Assembly: GCA_039961715.1 (NCBI GenBank)
Contig: JABRVW010000042.1
Span: 66,303-130,302 of the forward strand
Reading direction: 5' to 3'
Source: JACQPU01 sp039961715
GTDB lineage: Bacteria; Bacteroidota; Ignavibacteria; UBA10030
Length of the DNA stretch: 64,000 nt
Shown here piece after piece: positions 17,574 to 27,588 of this stretch. The translations under genes were made by a program, and so were the position numbers. How positions within the stretch are numbered: position 1 is the first letter of the stretch; every line of letters begins with the position of its first letter. The notes below the pieces were generated by a model. That model was not told where the DNA came from and did not search any database. It saw only the letters and a list, made by a program, of their open reading frames with translations.

Positions 17574-19871
17574 GTGCACTCTCTTACCCGTTCCATTCTT
17601 GTCGTTTCTCTCGTTGTTGCCCTCTCCCTTTCCATCGTTACGGGACAATCCGCAACCAATGGAATCATTGCAGGGGTGGTTAAGGACGACGAGAATCGCC
17701 AGGGCATCCCGTTCGTCAACGTCATCATTAAAGGAACCCAGCTGGGCGCGGCGTCCGACGAGAACGGCAGATACATCATCCGTGGAGTCCCTCCCGGCGA
17801 GCACACCCTCGTTGTGTCCTCCGTCGGCTTTCGCACCATTGAGACTCCCGTCCGAATCGAGCCCGGCACAACGGTCACCCGCGATTTCTACATGGCCCAT
17901 TCCATGGTGGAACTGAGCGAGGTACTCGTCTATGGTGCCTCGTTGCGTCGCGAGCGCATTACGGAGGCACCGGCGTCAGTCTCGATCATTGAGGCAGACG
18001 ACATTGCCCGTAACGCCTCCCATGGCCAGCTTCCGAAGCTCCTGGAGTCGGAACCAGGCATTGACATGGTGCAGAGTGGATTGTACGATTTCAACGTGAA
18101 CACTCGCGGCTTCAACAGTTCCCTGAACAGGCGCCTGTTGATCCTCCTGGACGGCCGCGATCTGGGAACAGCTTTCCTTGGCGCGACGGAGTGGAACGGT
18201 CTCACGATTCCTCTGGAGGAGCTAGGCCGTATCGAGCTTGTGCGGGGACCGGGATCGGCCCTCTATGGGGCAAACGCGTACAACGGAGTCATGAATATTA
18301 CTTCGATTCCACCGCGGGCATCACGCGGAACACGTGTCCTGCTGGGCGTGGGGGAACTCAGCATGGTTCGCGGAGATGTGCGGCATGCCGATGCCATCGG
18401 ACAGTGGAGTTATCGCATCAATATCGGCGGGATTTCAGGAAAGACGTTCAGCAGGATCAGGACGGGCCGTCAATTCGAATACCCGGGATTCAATCCCGTT
18501 CTCAATGACGAGGTGAAGGATCTCAACACCGATCCCGTCCGGAATGTGTATGCGTCCGCCCGGCTGGATTATGACTACACAGACGGTGGGGTCTCCACGG
18601 TGGAAGGCGGCGTGGCGCAGGTTGAAAACGAAGTGATCGTCACAGGCATTGGCCGCGTGCAGGTTCGAAAAGCAAGCAGGCCGTGGGCCAGGGTCAGCTA
18701 CACGGGTCACGGATTCAGTTTCGTCGGATGGACAAGCGCGCGTGTCAATCTTGAGCCGGAAGTTTCCCTCTCCACCGGCCTGGATCTCTACCAGGACGCG
18801 CTCATTACTCAGGGAGAGGCTCAATACACGTTCAGCCTTCCCGACAAGCAATTGATGGCAGTTGTCGGAGCGTCGCACAGGCTTGTGGACATCGGCACCA
18901 AGGGGACTCTGATGCAGAGCGTGCGACACGACAACATGACCGGCATCTATGGCCAGCTGGAGTACAAGGTGTCGAACGATCTCAGGGCGCTGTTGGCCGC
19001 GCGCTGGGACAGAAGCTCGGTGCATGACAGCCAGTTTTCTCCCAAAGCAGCCCTCGTCTGGTCATTCCAGCCAGGGCATGCCCTGCGCCTCACGTTCAAC
19101 AAGGCATTTCAGGCACCGAATTACTCGGAACTCTTTCTCCATGTCAAACATCCCACCAGGGCGCTTGCCTACTACGGCAACATGGTGGAGAATCCCGACG
19201 GACTTACAGGATTTGTCGGGGGACTTCAGCCGGGATCGCTTAAGAACATGACGGTTGAAAAGATCACGAGCTACGAAATCGGCTACAAAGGTGTGTTTGT
19301 GAACTCGTTGTTCCTCACGGCCGATCTGTACTACAGTGAGCTGACCGATTTCGTTACGGATCTTGCTGTCGGGGTTAATCCTCGCTTCCCTCCCCAGGGC
19401 ATCTATCCCGGGGACCCTCTGTCGCCGAGGACCATCTGGTCGTATGTCAACGCAGGAAGGGTGCGTGAGGCGGGGCTTGAAATGGGGGCCAACTACTATC
19501 TCGGCGACTCGTGGCTCTTTCGGGGGAACTTCACATGGTATTCGTTTGAAGTCGTTGAGAAGAACATCAACGATGTGTTGATTCCAAATTCGCCGCGATA
19601 TCGTATCGGCGGCGGGGTTACCTACACCCATCAGCGAGGTGACGTTGCACTCTCACTGAAGTACGTCCCAACCTTTGATTGGGCGGCGGGCATCTATCGC
19701 GGAGCTGTCTCCGCATATGCGATCATGGATCTTAGCAGTACCTACCGTGCAACAAACAATGTGACATTCACGCTTGCAGTTGCCAATCTCCTCGATCGTC
19801 AGCATTACCAGATCTTCGGCGGATCCTATTTGGGCCGGAGAGCAACGATGACCGCAGCCTATAGCTTTTGA
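17574..19871 (+). CDS. TonB-dependent outer-membrane receptor
   Basis: 765 residues with signal peptide (cleavage near ...IVTGQ), an N-terminal carboxypeptidase-like regulatory domain (GVVKDDENRQGIPFVNVIIKGT ... FRTIETPV region), a plug domain (SVSIIEADDI, LLDGRD, IELVRGPGSALYGANA) and a C-terminal 22-strand-type barrel ending in aromatic YSF. Takes up a ligand such as a siderophore, cobalamin or glycan across the outer membrane; nothing nearby tells which. GTG start with GGAGG 9 bases upstream. Confidence 0.9.
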   Translation: MHSLTRSILVVSLVVALSLSIVTGQSATNGIIAGVVKDDENRQGIPFVNVIIKGTQLGAASDENGRYIIRGVPPGEHTLVVSSVGFRTIETPVRIEPGTTVTRDFYMAHSMVELSEVLVYGASLRRERITEAPASVSIIEADDIARNASHGQLPKLLESEPGIDMVQSGLYDFNVNTRGFNSSLNRRLLILLDGRDLGTAFLGATEWNGLTIPLEELGRIELVRGPGSALYGANAYNGVMNITSIPPRASRGTRVLLGVGELSMVRGDVRHADAIGQWSYRINIGGISGKTFSRIRTGRQFEYPGFNPVLNDEVKDLNTDPVRNVYASARLDYDYTDGGVSTVEGGVAQVENEVIVTGIGRVQVRKASRPWARVSYTGHGFSFVGWTSARVNLEPEVSLSTGLDLYQDALITQGEAQYTFSLPDKQLMAVVGASHRLVDIGTKGTLMQSVRHDNMTGIYGQLEYKVSNDLRALLAARWDRSSVHDSQFSPKAALVWSFQPGHALRLTFNKAFQAPNYSELFLHVKHPTRALAYYGNMVENPDGLTGFVGGLQPGSLKNMTVEKITSYEIGYKGVFVNSLFLTADLYYSELTDFVTDLAVGVNPRFPPQGIYPGDPLSPRTIWSYVNAGRVREAGLEMGANYYLGDSWLFRGNFTWYSFEVVEKNINDVLIPNSPRYRIGGGVTYTHQRGDVALSLKYVPTFDWAAGIYRGAVSAYAIMDLSSTYRATNNVTFTLAVANLLDRQHYQIFGGSYLGRRATMTAAYSF

Positions 19872-19892
19872 CCCGACGGCCCTGAAAGCACA

Positions 19893-19927
19893 AAGGCCCG
19901 CGGCCATTGGCGCGGGCCTTGTGTTTT
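19893..19927 (+). terminator. Terminator between convergent genes
   Basis: Stem AAGGCCCGCG / CGCGGGCCTT with 8-base loop, followed by GTGTTTT on the plus strand. It lies between the receptor gene and the convergent RsbW-like gene. Confidence 0.75.
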
Positions 19928-19940
19928 CCGGAGTGCTTCC

Positions 19941-20417
19941 CTACCGCAATCGTTTCAGATTAATCATCATCTCCACAGTTGTTCCGTTGGGTGATGGACG
20001 GATATCCACGCGGTCCATCATGGACCGGATCAAAAAGATCCCCCGACCGCTTTCCTTGAGAAGATTCTGCTCATCAAGGGGATTCGGGATGGTCGAAGGA
20101 TCAAAGCCGTTTCCCTGGTCGGTCACGGTCACCACCACACTGTCGCTGTTGAGCGTGCACACAATGCAGGCCCTTTTGCGGGGATCAGACTTGTTGCCAT
20201 GCACGATGGCGTTGTTCATGGCTTCGGTCGCCGAAACGAACAGACGGTGAAATGTGCCGTCGTCCAACCGCGCTGTCCTGTTCACCTCCTTGAAGAAGTC
20301 CTCCACCAGGCCGATTTCCTTGGGCGTGCTGATGCATACCATCTCGAAAACCGTCCTCCGATGATTGTTCCCTTCCTCAATTCTCTTGGCGATCGGAGAA
20401 GTCCGCTTCTTTGCCAT
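19941..20417 (-). CDS. RsbW/SpoIIAB-like anti-sigma serine kinase (HATPase_c_2)
   Basis: 158 residues of a single GHKL ATPase domain: N box ATEAMNNAIVHGNK, G1 DQGNGFDP, G2 GRGIFLIRSMMDRV. Such proteins phosphorylate an antagonist and bind a sigma factor in partner switching. The PP2C phosphatase at 2418-3629 is a possible partner; no sigma factor or STAS gene is adjacent. Single-gene unit. Confidence 0.85.
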   Translation of the reverse strand: MAKKRTSPIAKRIEEGNNHRRTVFEMVCISTPKEIGLVEDFFKEVNRTARLDDGTFHRLFVSATEAMNNAIVHGNKSDPRKRACIVCTLNSDSVVVTVTDQGNGFDPSTIPNPLDEQNLLKESGRGIFLIRSMMDRVDIRPSPNGTTVEMMINLKRLR

Positions 20418-20538
20418 GGTGCAATATCGTTGCCGATCTTCTGAGATTCAACAAATCTTTTTTGCCCCGCGCCGCGCGGTGACGTCGGACACTTCCCAAC
20501 CGGAACGGATTGATTGCCGACCGTTCATCGTCCAAACA

Positions 20539-21483
20539 TCACCTCCCACCCCATAACCTCTTCACAAAGAGCCTTCGAAAGCGCCGGACATCAACACTCA
20601 CTGCCACGGCAACGCGGCCCCGCGCCCGACCATGAGGCCATTCCACCGACCTTCCGCGTGTCCACGTCCCCCGGGTCTCGATACGCACATTCATCGCCCG
20701 CCATTTGAACAGACTCCGATCAATCGCCGCTGCGACCGCCATCGGATCGTGCAGGTATCCGCCGAAGAATCCCCGGGTCTTCCTGTGATACGACATGTAG
20801 GGCTTTGTACAACGGATGAGAAAACGGGAAAGCTCGCTGCCCTCCCGGTCTCCCCTCTTCTTCAGCTCGTGCCAATCCAAAATGATCCTCTCGGTCACAT
20901 CCAGCGGAATCACACGCACCGGAAGCCCACTGGTCATGATCTCATGGGCTGCCTCCGGGTCCACAAAATAGTTGAACTCCGCAACCGGGCCGGTGTTTCC
21001 GGGAACCCGAAATGCACCACCCATGGAAATGATGCTCCCGGCTTTCCGAAGACTCCGGGCATCTTTCCTCCAGGCCTTCGCGAGATTCGTCAGCGGCCCA
21101 AGGGCAACAATCGTGAGACGCTTTCCAAATCGGGCACAGGCACCGAGAATTTCCTCGACGGCATCACGGCGCGTGGCCCCGGCCAGACCGGCAACCTTCA
21201 CGCGGGAAGGGACGTCGCCCAGCCCGTCCGTGCCGTGAACCTCGGGCGCAGGAACCAAAGCACGACGGAGCGGTTTCCGGGACCCTTCGGCAACCCGTGG
21301 GGGGCGCGCCGGCCGGACAAGATCGAGAACTCTCAGCACGTTGCGCGTGCATTTGCGCACACCAACGTTCCCCGCGACTGTCGTGATGGCCTCAAGGTGA
21401 AGCTCGGGCGAGCGCAGGGCGAGGATCAAAGCGAGGGCGTCGTCAACGCCGGCGTCGGTATCTATGAGAACGTGTAAGGGCAA
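20539..21483 (-). CDS. Inosine/uridine-preferring nucleoside hydrolase
   Basis: 314 residues. The calcium-binding cluster LIDTDAGVDDALAL (Asp8, Asp10, Asp14, Asp15) has Ala where most family members have Pro. Further motifs are ALGPLTNLA, GGAFRVPGN and EFNYFVDPEAA, and the C-terminal LHDPMAVAAA with the last calcium Asp. It hydrolyses ribonucleosides to base and ribose for salvage. The C-terminal 45 residues are unusually Arg-rich. Confidence 0.88.
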   Translation of the reverse strand: MPLHVLIDTDAGVDDALALILALRSPELHLEAITTVAGNVGVRKCTRNVLRVLDLVRPARPPRVAEGSRKPLRRALVPAPEVHGTDGLGDVPSRVKVAGLAGATRRDAVEEILGACARFGKRLTIVALGPLTNLAKAWRKDARSLRKAGSIISMGGAFRVPGNTGPVAEFNYFVDPEAAHEIMTSGLPVRVIPLDVTERIILDWHELKKRGDREGSELSRFLIRCTKPYMSYHRKTRGFFGGYLHDPMAVAAAIDRSLFKWRAMNVRIETRGTWTRGRSVEWPHGRARGRVAVAVSVDVRRFRRLFVKRLWGGR

Positions 21484-21499
21484 GGGAAAAGCTTACAGT

Positions 21500-21545
21500 T
21501 TATGGTTCCTGGCGTATGAACCCATGAACCATGAACGATGAATTA
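21500..21545. repeat. GAACCATGAAC-type dispersed repeat
   Basis: The spacer between the epimerase and the nucleoside hydrolase contains TGAACCCATGAACCATGAAC (about 21517-21536) and an upstream TATGGTTCC. The same repeat family occurs at 45859-45912 and a relative (GAACATTGAAC) at 24210-24237. Confidence 0.5.
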
Positions 21546-21550
21546 CCAGA

Positions 21551-22399
21551 TCATCCCAGGATATCTGATGTCCTCTTGTTCGGATGAAATCCAAGGATCC
21601 TCCCTGCCTTTGCGAACGAAATCAGCGATTGAGGGCCGTGGAAGGAATCCGGGATCTCGCGGGTTTCCGGATAGAACTCCTGCAAAAGCTCCCTGCTGTC
21701 GCGGCCGGTCCAGTTGTGCTCAGCGCTGATGAACATGACCTCGTGAGTGATTCCTGGATCCACCTCGAGTGCTTTTGCGATCGCCTGCGCGACATCGTAC
21801 ACATGAATCCAGGCCCACAGGTTCTTCTGCCATTTTGGATAATCCCTGACGAGTTGCGAGTACCTCTCGATCTCAGCATTAACAGGACACCAGATCCAGG
21901 GTGCGCGCAGACAGATGGTCTGCATGCCCGTCCGCCTGCTGAATCCCGCGCAGAGCAGTTCGCAGGCAACCTTGCTCATACCGTAGGGATCCTGCGGCCT
22001 GAGCACGTGATGCTCATCGACGGGCACATAAAGCGGCCACATCCGCCGCGTGCTGAAGGCAAAACCGAGCGTCGACTCGCTGGACATGAACACGAACTTC
22101 CCAATCCCGGCTGCCGCCGCGGCCTCGAGAACATTGAACGTTCCCATCGCATTCACACGAAACACCGCTTCCGGAGGATCGTTCAGCGGATGCGGTATTC
22201 CGGCAAGATGGACCACAGCATCGTATCCACGGATCGCGCCTGTAAGGGCCTTGAGATCGAGAATATCGACACGATGAAAACGCGCGGGCTGAATGGGCGG
22301 TGAGTTTCTGTCGAGAATATCCGTTTCATGCTCTTTTGAGAGCTCCTCCACCACAAAACGTCCGACCAGTCCGCTTCCTCCCGTGACGAGAATCTTCAT
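21551..22399 (-). CDS. NAD-dependent epimerase/dehydratase family protein
   Basis: 282 residues of an extended SDR: Rossmann motif TGGSGLVGRF at residues 6-15, VVHLAGIPHP, MSSESTLG and the catalytic YGMSK (YxxxK). Substrate unknown; sugar-nucleotide epimerases and uronate dehydrogenases share this pattern. The ATG overlaps the stop codon of the upstream hydrolase gene by 4 bases, so they are translationally coupled. Confidence 0.82.
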   Translation of the reverse strand: MKILVTGGSGLVGRFVVEELSKEHETDILDRNSPPIQPARFHRVDILDLKALTGAIRGYDAVVHLAGIPHPLNDPPEAVFRVNAMGTFNVLEAAAAAGIGKFVFMSSESTLGFAFSTRRMWPLYVPVDEHHVLRPQDPYGMSKVACELLCAGFSRRTGMQTICLRAPWIWCPVNAEIERYSQLVRDYPKWQKNLWAWIHVYDVAQAIAKALEVDPGITHEVMFISAEHNWTGRDSRELLQEFYPETREIPDSFHGPQSLISFAKAGRILGFHPNKRTSDILG

Positions 22400-23790
22400 G
22401 GCCGGATTTCCGCTTTTTCCCCCCTTGCCGGAATGAATGGTTCATGAAATCCCGCCTCCTTCAGCTTCGCACGCAGGGCATCGGCCTGGGCGGGCTCACC
22501 GTGGACCAAATGGATCTGCCTGAGCTTCCTCTTGTCCATTGCGCCGATGAAATCCGCCAATTCATCCTGGCCTGCATGAGCGGAGAAGGAGTTGAGGACG
22601 ACAACCTCGGCGTTCAGGCGAAACACATCGCCGAAGATTCTGATCTCCGGCTGGCGCTCAACGATTCTCCTGCCGAGAGTATGCTCCGCCATGAACCCGA
22701 CAATCAGCACGGTATTTCTCGGATCCTCCACATTGTTCGCCAGGTGGTGCAGAATGCGTCCCCCTTCGCACATGCCCGATGCGGCTATGATCACACAGGG
22801 ATCCTTGCGATCGTTCAGTTGCTTTGATGCTTCCACAGACCGGATGTACGTGAGCCTTCCAAAGCCGAAGGGATCGTTGTCGTTGTGGAGGTACCGGAGC
22901 GTTTCACTGTCGAAACACTCGGGATGCATACGGAAAACGTCGGTGGCATGCACGGCCAGGGGGCTGTCAACGAAGACAGGAATCGACGAAAGCCGTTCAT
23001 CATCGAAGAGTTTGAAGAGGGCGTAGACAATCTCCTGTGTGCGTCCAACGCTAAAGGCCGGAATGATCACTTTTCCGCCCCGATCCATGGTTCTGCGGAC
23101 TGCCGAGAGGAGGGATTTGCCCATGTCCGCCACCGGCTCATGAATCCGTCCGCCGTACGTGCTTTCGGAAATAAGAACATCCGGTGAGCCCATGGATTCA
23201 GGATCTTTCAGGATCGGCATTTCCTTGCGCCCGAGATCGCCCGTGAATCCGAGGACCAACGAATTCCGTTTTTCCTTTATCTCCAGAAGGACCGACGCCG
23301 AACCCAGGATATGGCCGGCGTCGAGAAATTTCACCGACACACCGTCTGCTACCGTAAAAGATTTCCTGTACGGCACTCCGACAAACTGACCGATCGTGTT
23401 GTCAACGTCTGCCGATGTATAGAGAGGCTCCGCCGGCGGGCCGTTCTTGCGGCGCTTGTTCAAATACTCGATGTCCCTTTCCTGCAAATAGGCACTGTCA
23501 TAAAGCATGACCTGACACAAGTCCCTGGTTGCTCCTGTGGAATAGATCGGTCCGGCGAATCCGCTCTTCACGAGATTCGGAAGATTCCCGGCGTGGTCGA
23601 TGTGGGCGTGGGAGAGGATGACGGCATTGATCGCGGTGGCTTCAAAGGGAAAGGTACGGTTGCGCTCGTAGGACTCCGCCCGCCTTCCCTGAAAAAGCCC
23701 GCAATCCAGAAGAATGCGAGACCCGTTGACGGATACAAGGTGCATGGAGCCGGTGACAGTTTGTGCGGCTCCAAGAAACTGGATGGTCAT
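22396..23790 (-). CDS. MBL-fold/beta-CASP RNase-like hydrolase
   Basis: 464 residues. The metallo-beta-lactamase zinc site is SHAHIDHAGNLP (His61, His63, Asp65, His66). The beta-CASP part follows with SESTYGGR, IIPAFSVGRTQEI, AASGMCEGG, and the C-terminal His in FSAHAGQDEL and LVHGEP. Family members are RNA exo/endonucleases related to CPSF73. The start at 23790 (MTIQFLGAAQTVTGSMH) is set by the conserved N-terminus; an upstream in-frame extension is rejected. Confidence 0.9.
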   Translation of the reverse strand: MTIQFLGAAQTVTGSMHLVSVNGSRILLDCGLFQGRRAESYERNRTFPFEATAINAVILSHAHIDHAGNLPNLVKSGFAGPIYSTGATRDLCQVMLYDSAYLQERDIEYLNKRRKNGPPAEPLYTSADVDNTIGQFVGVPYRKSFTVADGVSVKFLDAGHILGSASVLLEIKEKRNSLVLGFTGDLGRKEMPILKDPESMGSPDVLISESTYGGRIHEPVADMGKSLLSAVRRTMDRGGKVIIPAFSVGRTQEIVYALFKLFDDERLSSIPVFVDSPLAVHATDVFRMHPECFDSETLRYLHNDNDPFGFGRLTYIRSVEASKQLNDRKDPCVIIAASGMCEGGRILHHLANNVEDPRNTVLIVGFMAEHTLGRRIVERQPEIRIFGDVFRLNAEVVVLNSFSAHAGQDELADFIGAMDKRKLRQIHLVHGEPAQADALRAKLKEAGFHEPFIPARGEKAEIRP

Positions 23791-24243
23791 AGGGGGATGG
23801 GGAATGATTGATAGAAGTTGGGAAAGAATGGGGACAATTCCAATTGCCAATTTCCAGTTTCACATCTGCAGTTTCCAATTGTCATCCTTCCATTGTCAAT
23901 TGTCAATCGAAAATTGAAGATCCCTCGTGCCCTTCAAAAGCGAAGGGGCAGCCATCCGAGCGGACAGCCACCCCTTCTTGTGCCCGGCCCCCTCCCAGAG
24001 GCGCGGGCCATGCACGAGGATCGTTTACATTCGACATTGGATGTCGATCATTCGAGAATGTCGAATGTTTGATAAGCGAAGGGGCAGCCATCCTGGCGGA
24101 CAGCCACCCCCTCTTATGCCCGGCCCCCTCCCAGAGGCGCGGGCAACAGAGTAAGTGTGGAACCAGAGGTTTCAGATTCGAGGTTCAAGGTCTCTTCCGG
24201 ATTGACCTGGAACATTGAACCCTGAACATTGAACGTTGAAACG
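23791..24243. repeat. 453-base repeat-rich intergenic region with a duplicated 70-base unit and palindrome
   Basis: No gene. From left: AT-rich CAATTG/CAATCGAAAATTGAAG repeats (23838-23926, related to 15173-15201); a GC-rich unit of about 70 bases at 23938-24009 repeated at 24075-24144 (both contain GAAGGGGCAGCCATCC and GGCCCCCTCCCAGAGGCGC); between the two copies a palindrome ACATTCGACATT (24027-24038) / AATGTCGAATGT (24057-24068); then GAACATTGAAC repeats at 24210-24237. Each 70-base unit can form an imperfect hairpin (GGGG...CCCC). Confidence 0.65.
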
Positions 24244-27200
24244 CTACTTGATCAAAACCATCCTCTTCGCGCTCACATAATCAGTCGCGATAAGTCGATA
24301 GAAATACACGCCACTTGGGACCTTGTAACCCTGGTCGTCCGTTCCATCCCAAACGACGCGATAAGTGCCGGCGGCATGTTCGCCGCGAGCCAGCGTCTTA
24401 ACCTTTTCTCCAAGAAGATTGAAGACCTGCACGAAGGCCCTGACGAGTTTGCCCTGAACATCGGGCACCTCGAACTCTATGTTCGTCTCTGCATTGAACG
24501 GATTCGGATAGTTTTGGGCGAGGCGGAACGTTGCCGGGTAGATTCCAACCACCGTCGAGAGCTGGACCCGCACAGCCAGGTCAAATGTGGTATCGGCCGT
24601 GCTCACAACGACATAGGCAGAATCGACCTCCGATGTATCGGCAAGCATCAAGGGGAGTCGTATGATTGAACCCGACCCGGTGTCGATCGGAATATTGTTC
24701 AGGTTATAGGCCACCATTCTGATTTCGGAGCCCGTGGAATTCACGTAGTACTCCATCATCCTGCCTCGGGGAAACACAACGTCTGTGCGATTGACGCCGG
24801 CTCCGGACGCAAGCACAATTCCGACCTGGAGGCCCTTGATCGGAACGTCGTTCGTGAGGTTCAATCGGACTCCAAGCGGGGTGATCTCGAGTGATCCTGT
24901 AATTGTGGCCGCCGCTGTCCGCATTGCGGAAGCTGACCTTTGCGGGCTTGCCTGCTGATCAACCTTGACCAGCTGGCTCGCTCCTAGCAAGGCATTCTGC
25001 AGGGCTACGACATCGAGGACATTGATCGCACCGTCGCGGTTCACATCTGCCTTTGCCGAATCGAGCCCGCTCAGCGTTCGAACTTGCAGGATGTGGTCGA
25101 TGATTGAGGTGAGGTCGGCGATATTGACGTCGAAATCGCTGTTGATATCGGCCAGGATGAACGACGCTGTGGCTGTAAAGGTAACGGAGGGGATTCCCGT
25201 GACCGTGGCGGTAACGGAGTACGTTCCGGGCAGATTGCCAAGACGAAGCACCGATTGCGCCTGCCCGTTGGCGTCCGTCACAGACGTTGCCGGCGTCAGG
25301 AGTTGCCCTGTTGCACCCGCGGGGGCGGAAGCGATGGAAAACTGGACGCTCGCACCGGAAACAGGATTTCCGTATGAATCCGTCACTGTTACAACGAACG
25401 GCTGTGGAAGAACAGCGCCTGCCGGCTGGGTCTGCCCATCACCGCTTGCGGCCAGCGCAGAAGTGGCCGCGGCGGCAACCGCACGTGCCGTGAACAGCGT
25501 CGAATCGCCGGGCAGTACGGCACTGCGTGCAACAACGACGTAGTTGCCCGCGATGGTGCCCAGCGTCAGCGTCGTCGCCGCGTCACCATTGGTGTCCGTG
25601 GTATCCGCCGTCGTGCTGAGACCCATTCCGACCGCCCCGGCCGGGGCTGTAAGGATGCTGAACTGCACAGGAGCACCCGAAATCGGGTTTCCGCCGATGT
25701 CCGTGATGCGCACCGTGAACGAGGTATCAAGAACAGATGTCACGGTCTTCTGCTGGCCATTGCCTTCAACTTCGGCCAGAAGAGCCGCGGCGCCCGTGAG
25801 GGCCTGGGCGGAGAAGGTCCTTGGAGCCAGGCTTCCGGTGGTTGCCGTTACTTCATACGTGCCGACCTTCGAGCCAAGCGTGAGTCGTGTGGCAGCCTCG
25901 CCTGCTGCGTTTGTGGTGACGCTCGACGCTGAGAGGGCCTGACCGGTTGCCCCGACGGGCGTATTTGTAATCGTAAATTGCACCGTTACGCCGGGCACCG
26001 GATTCGACCCCGAGTCTGTCAGACGAACGAGATACAGGGAATCCAGCTGTTGCAGAATGGTATCCTGCTGAGCAGTGGTTCCGGATGCGGCCGTAATCAA
26101 CGCCGCTGTTCCGGCACGCGCCTGTGCCGTGAAGTCAGCTTGAATACCCGGCAGGGCAATCGTGGTTGCGCGAACCTGATATGATCCCACCTTATCGCCA
26201 AGCGTCAGATAGCTTGCCGCGATACCGGACGCGTTGGTGACAACCAGCGTGTCGCTCAGTGCCGTCCCTGCCGCCCCTGCAGGCTGGCTCAGCAGTCCGA
26301 AGCTGACGTTGACTCCCGGCACGGGATTTCCACTGCCGTCGTTGATCCGGATCGTAAAGGGATTCAGCGTCGAACGAATCGTGTCCTGTTGGCCGTTTCC
26401 ACCCACCAGCAACATTGCCGCCGCGGCTGACGTGGCCGTGGCGGTGAAGCTGGCCGGACTGCCCGTGAGGCCGGTCGAACTTGCCGTCACGGCATACGTC
26501 CCCGGTTTGTCACCGAGAGTCAACGTCGTGGAAGCCTGCCCGGAGGCGTTGGTTGTAACCAGTGTTGTTGAAAGCGACTGGCCTGTTGCACCTGTCGGAA
26601 CAGATGAGAAGGCAAAGGTCACGGAGACGCCTGCGATGGGATTTCCAAAGAAATCGGTGATTGTCACGGTAAACGGAGACAACGTGGTGCCCGTCGGACC
26701 ACTCTGGCCATCACCGGAGGCGACGGCGAGCGAGGATGCAACCCATTCGTACGCCGCGGGGCCAAGGAGCCTGTCCGACAATGTCCATCGGCTGAACGCA
26801 ACGACTCCTGTCTTCATAACGGTCTTCTGCGCCGTGTCTACAACTCCTCCCTGTCGTCGCCATGTGGCACCGTTGTCCGGGGATCTCCAAAGCTCCAGGG
26901 AGACGGGATCGTGGCCATTCAACTCATTCTCAGAATATTTCAATGTCAATGAACCATTGAGTCCCGTCGCAAACGTCGGAGCTATGTCGTAGTAGCGAAG
27001 GACAGACTGGTTTCCGTTGCCGGTCGACGCAATGCCAGACACGCGGGTGATCGTGGTTTGGCCGGGAGGATTGCCGGACCAGCTCACCGTCGCGCCAATG
27101 TTTCCAAAATTCGATGTGGTTAATCCTCCCGTCAGATTGACGGTTTTTCCAATGGCTCCTCGCAGATATCCCTGTTCATTCAGATTTCCGATCAATGTAA

Positions 27201-27588
27201 TCGTTTCGCCGCTTTCCACATCCAGAACGACACCCGGATCCACCGCGATATTGCCCGAGACCGAGAAACTTCCTCCTGAGGTTGACTTGGTACCGGAGCC
27301 GGTAAGGACAAGGTCGTTGTACTGCCTCGCGGGCACTGTTTGGTTCGTTCCGAAGAATTCAAATGTGCCATCGACAACCGGAGGCAGGCCCACCACCTGG
27401 TTTTTCACTCTGATCGTGCCTGTATTGTCGATCTGACCTGAATTCATCAGATCCTGTCCGAGCGCCGATGCACTGCGGAGGAGGACGGAGGCCGCCATCC
27501 ACAGCATCATGCGCCTCATCTGTCGGCGCAGCGCAGTGCCGTCCCGGCTTTTCAGCCGCTTCGCGTCATTCGGTATGGAAGGGTCCAT
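24244..27588 (-). CDS. Large exported protein: five Ig-like (Big_1) repeats, dockerin-like module, T9SS sorting domain
   Basis: 1114 residues. A signal sequence (MLWMAASVLLRSASALGQ) is followed by a filamentous module shared with the next two genes (VPARQYNDLVLTGSGTKST). Five tandem Ig-like repeats of about 95 residues follow, each with GNPxxGxxVxF and GxxxTxLTLGxxxGxYxVxA. Then a dockerin-like pair of calcium loops (DINSDFDVNIADL, DVNRDGAINVLDV), a cohesin-like beta domain, and a C-terminal T9SS type A domain (LAQNYPNPFNAET ... PSGVYFYRLIA). Secreted by T9SS and displayed on the cell surface; adhesion is the likely role. AAGG lies 8 bases before the ATG. Confidence 0.85.
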   Translation of the reverse strand: MDPSIPNDAKRLKSRDGTALRRQMRRMMLWMAASVLLRSASALGQDLMNSGQIDNTGTIRVKNQVVGLPPVVDGTFEFFGTNQTVPARQYNDLVLTGSGTKSTSGGSFSVSGNIAVDPGVVLDVESGETITLIGNLNEQGYLRGAIGKTVNLTGGLTTSNFGNIGATVSWSGNPPGQTTITRVSGIASTGNGNQSVLRYYDIAPTFATGLNGSLTLKYSENELNGHDPVSLELWRSPDNGATWRRQGGVVDTAQKTVMKTGVVAFSRWTLSDRLLGPAAYEWVASSLAVASGDGQSGPTGTTLSPFTVTITDFFGNPIAGVSVTFAFSSVPTGATGQSLSTTLVTTNASGQASTTLTLGDKPGTYAVTASSTGLTGSPASFTATATSAAAAMLLVGGNGQQDTIRSTLNPFTIRINDGSGNPVPGVNVSFGLLSQPAGAAGTALSDTLVVTNASGIAASYLTLGDKVGSYQVRATTIALPGIQADFTAQARAGTAALITAASGTTAQQDTILQQLDSLYLVRLTDSGSNPVPGVTVQFTITNTPVGATGQALSASSVTTNAAGEAATRLTLGSKVGTYEVTATTGSLAPRTFSAQALTGAAALLAEVEGNGQQKTVTSVLDTSFTVRITDIGGNPISGAPVQFSILTAPAGAVGMGLSTTADTTDTNGDAATTLTLGTIAGNYVVVARSAVLPGDSTLFTARAVAAAATSALAASGDGQTQPAGAVLPQPFVVTVTDSYGNPVSGASVQFSIASAPAGATGQLLTPATSVTDANGQAQSVLRLGNLPGTYSVTATVTGIPSVTFTATASFILADINSDFDVNIADLTSIIDHILQVRTLSGLDSAKADVNRDGAINVLDVVALQNALLGASQLVKVDQQASPQRSASAMRTAAATITGSLEITPLGVRLNLTNDVPIKGLQVGIVLASGAGVNRTDVVFPRGRMMEYYVNSTGSEIRMVAYNLNNIPIDTGSGSIIRLPLMLADTSEVDSAYVVVSTADTTFDLAVRVQLSTVVGIYPATFRLAQNYPNPFNAETNIEFEVPDVQGKLVRAFVQVFNLLGEKVKTLARGEHAAGTYRVVWDGTDDQGYKVPSGVYFYRLIATDYVSAKRMVLIK

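Noticed and set aside
23714..24218. Short plus-strand frames within the repeat-rich gap
   Set aside because: They are translations of the duplicated 70-base unit and palindromes, with no start signals.
25000..25160. Cellulosome component suggested by the dockerin-like pair and cohesin-like domain
   Set aside because: Both modules are in one polypeptide with a T9SS sorting domain. Such pairs are common in secreted proteins of this lineage and no scaffoldin or glycoside hydrolase is nearby.
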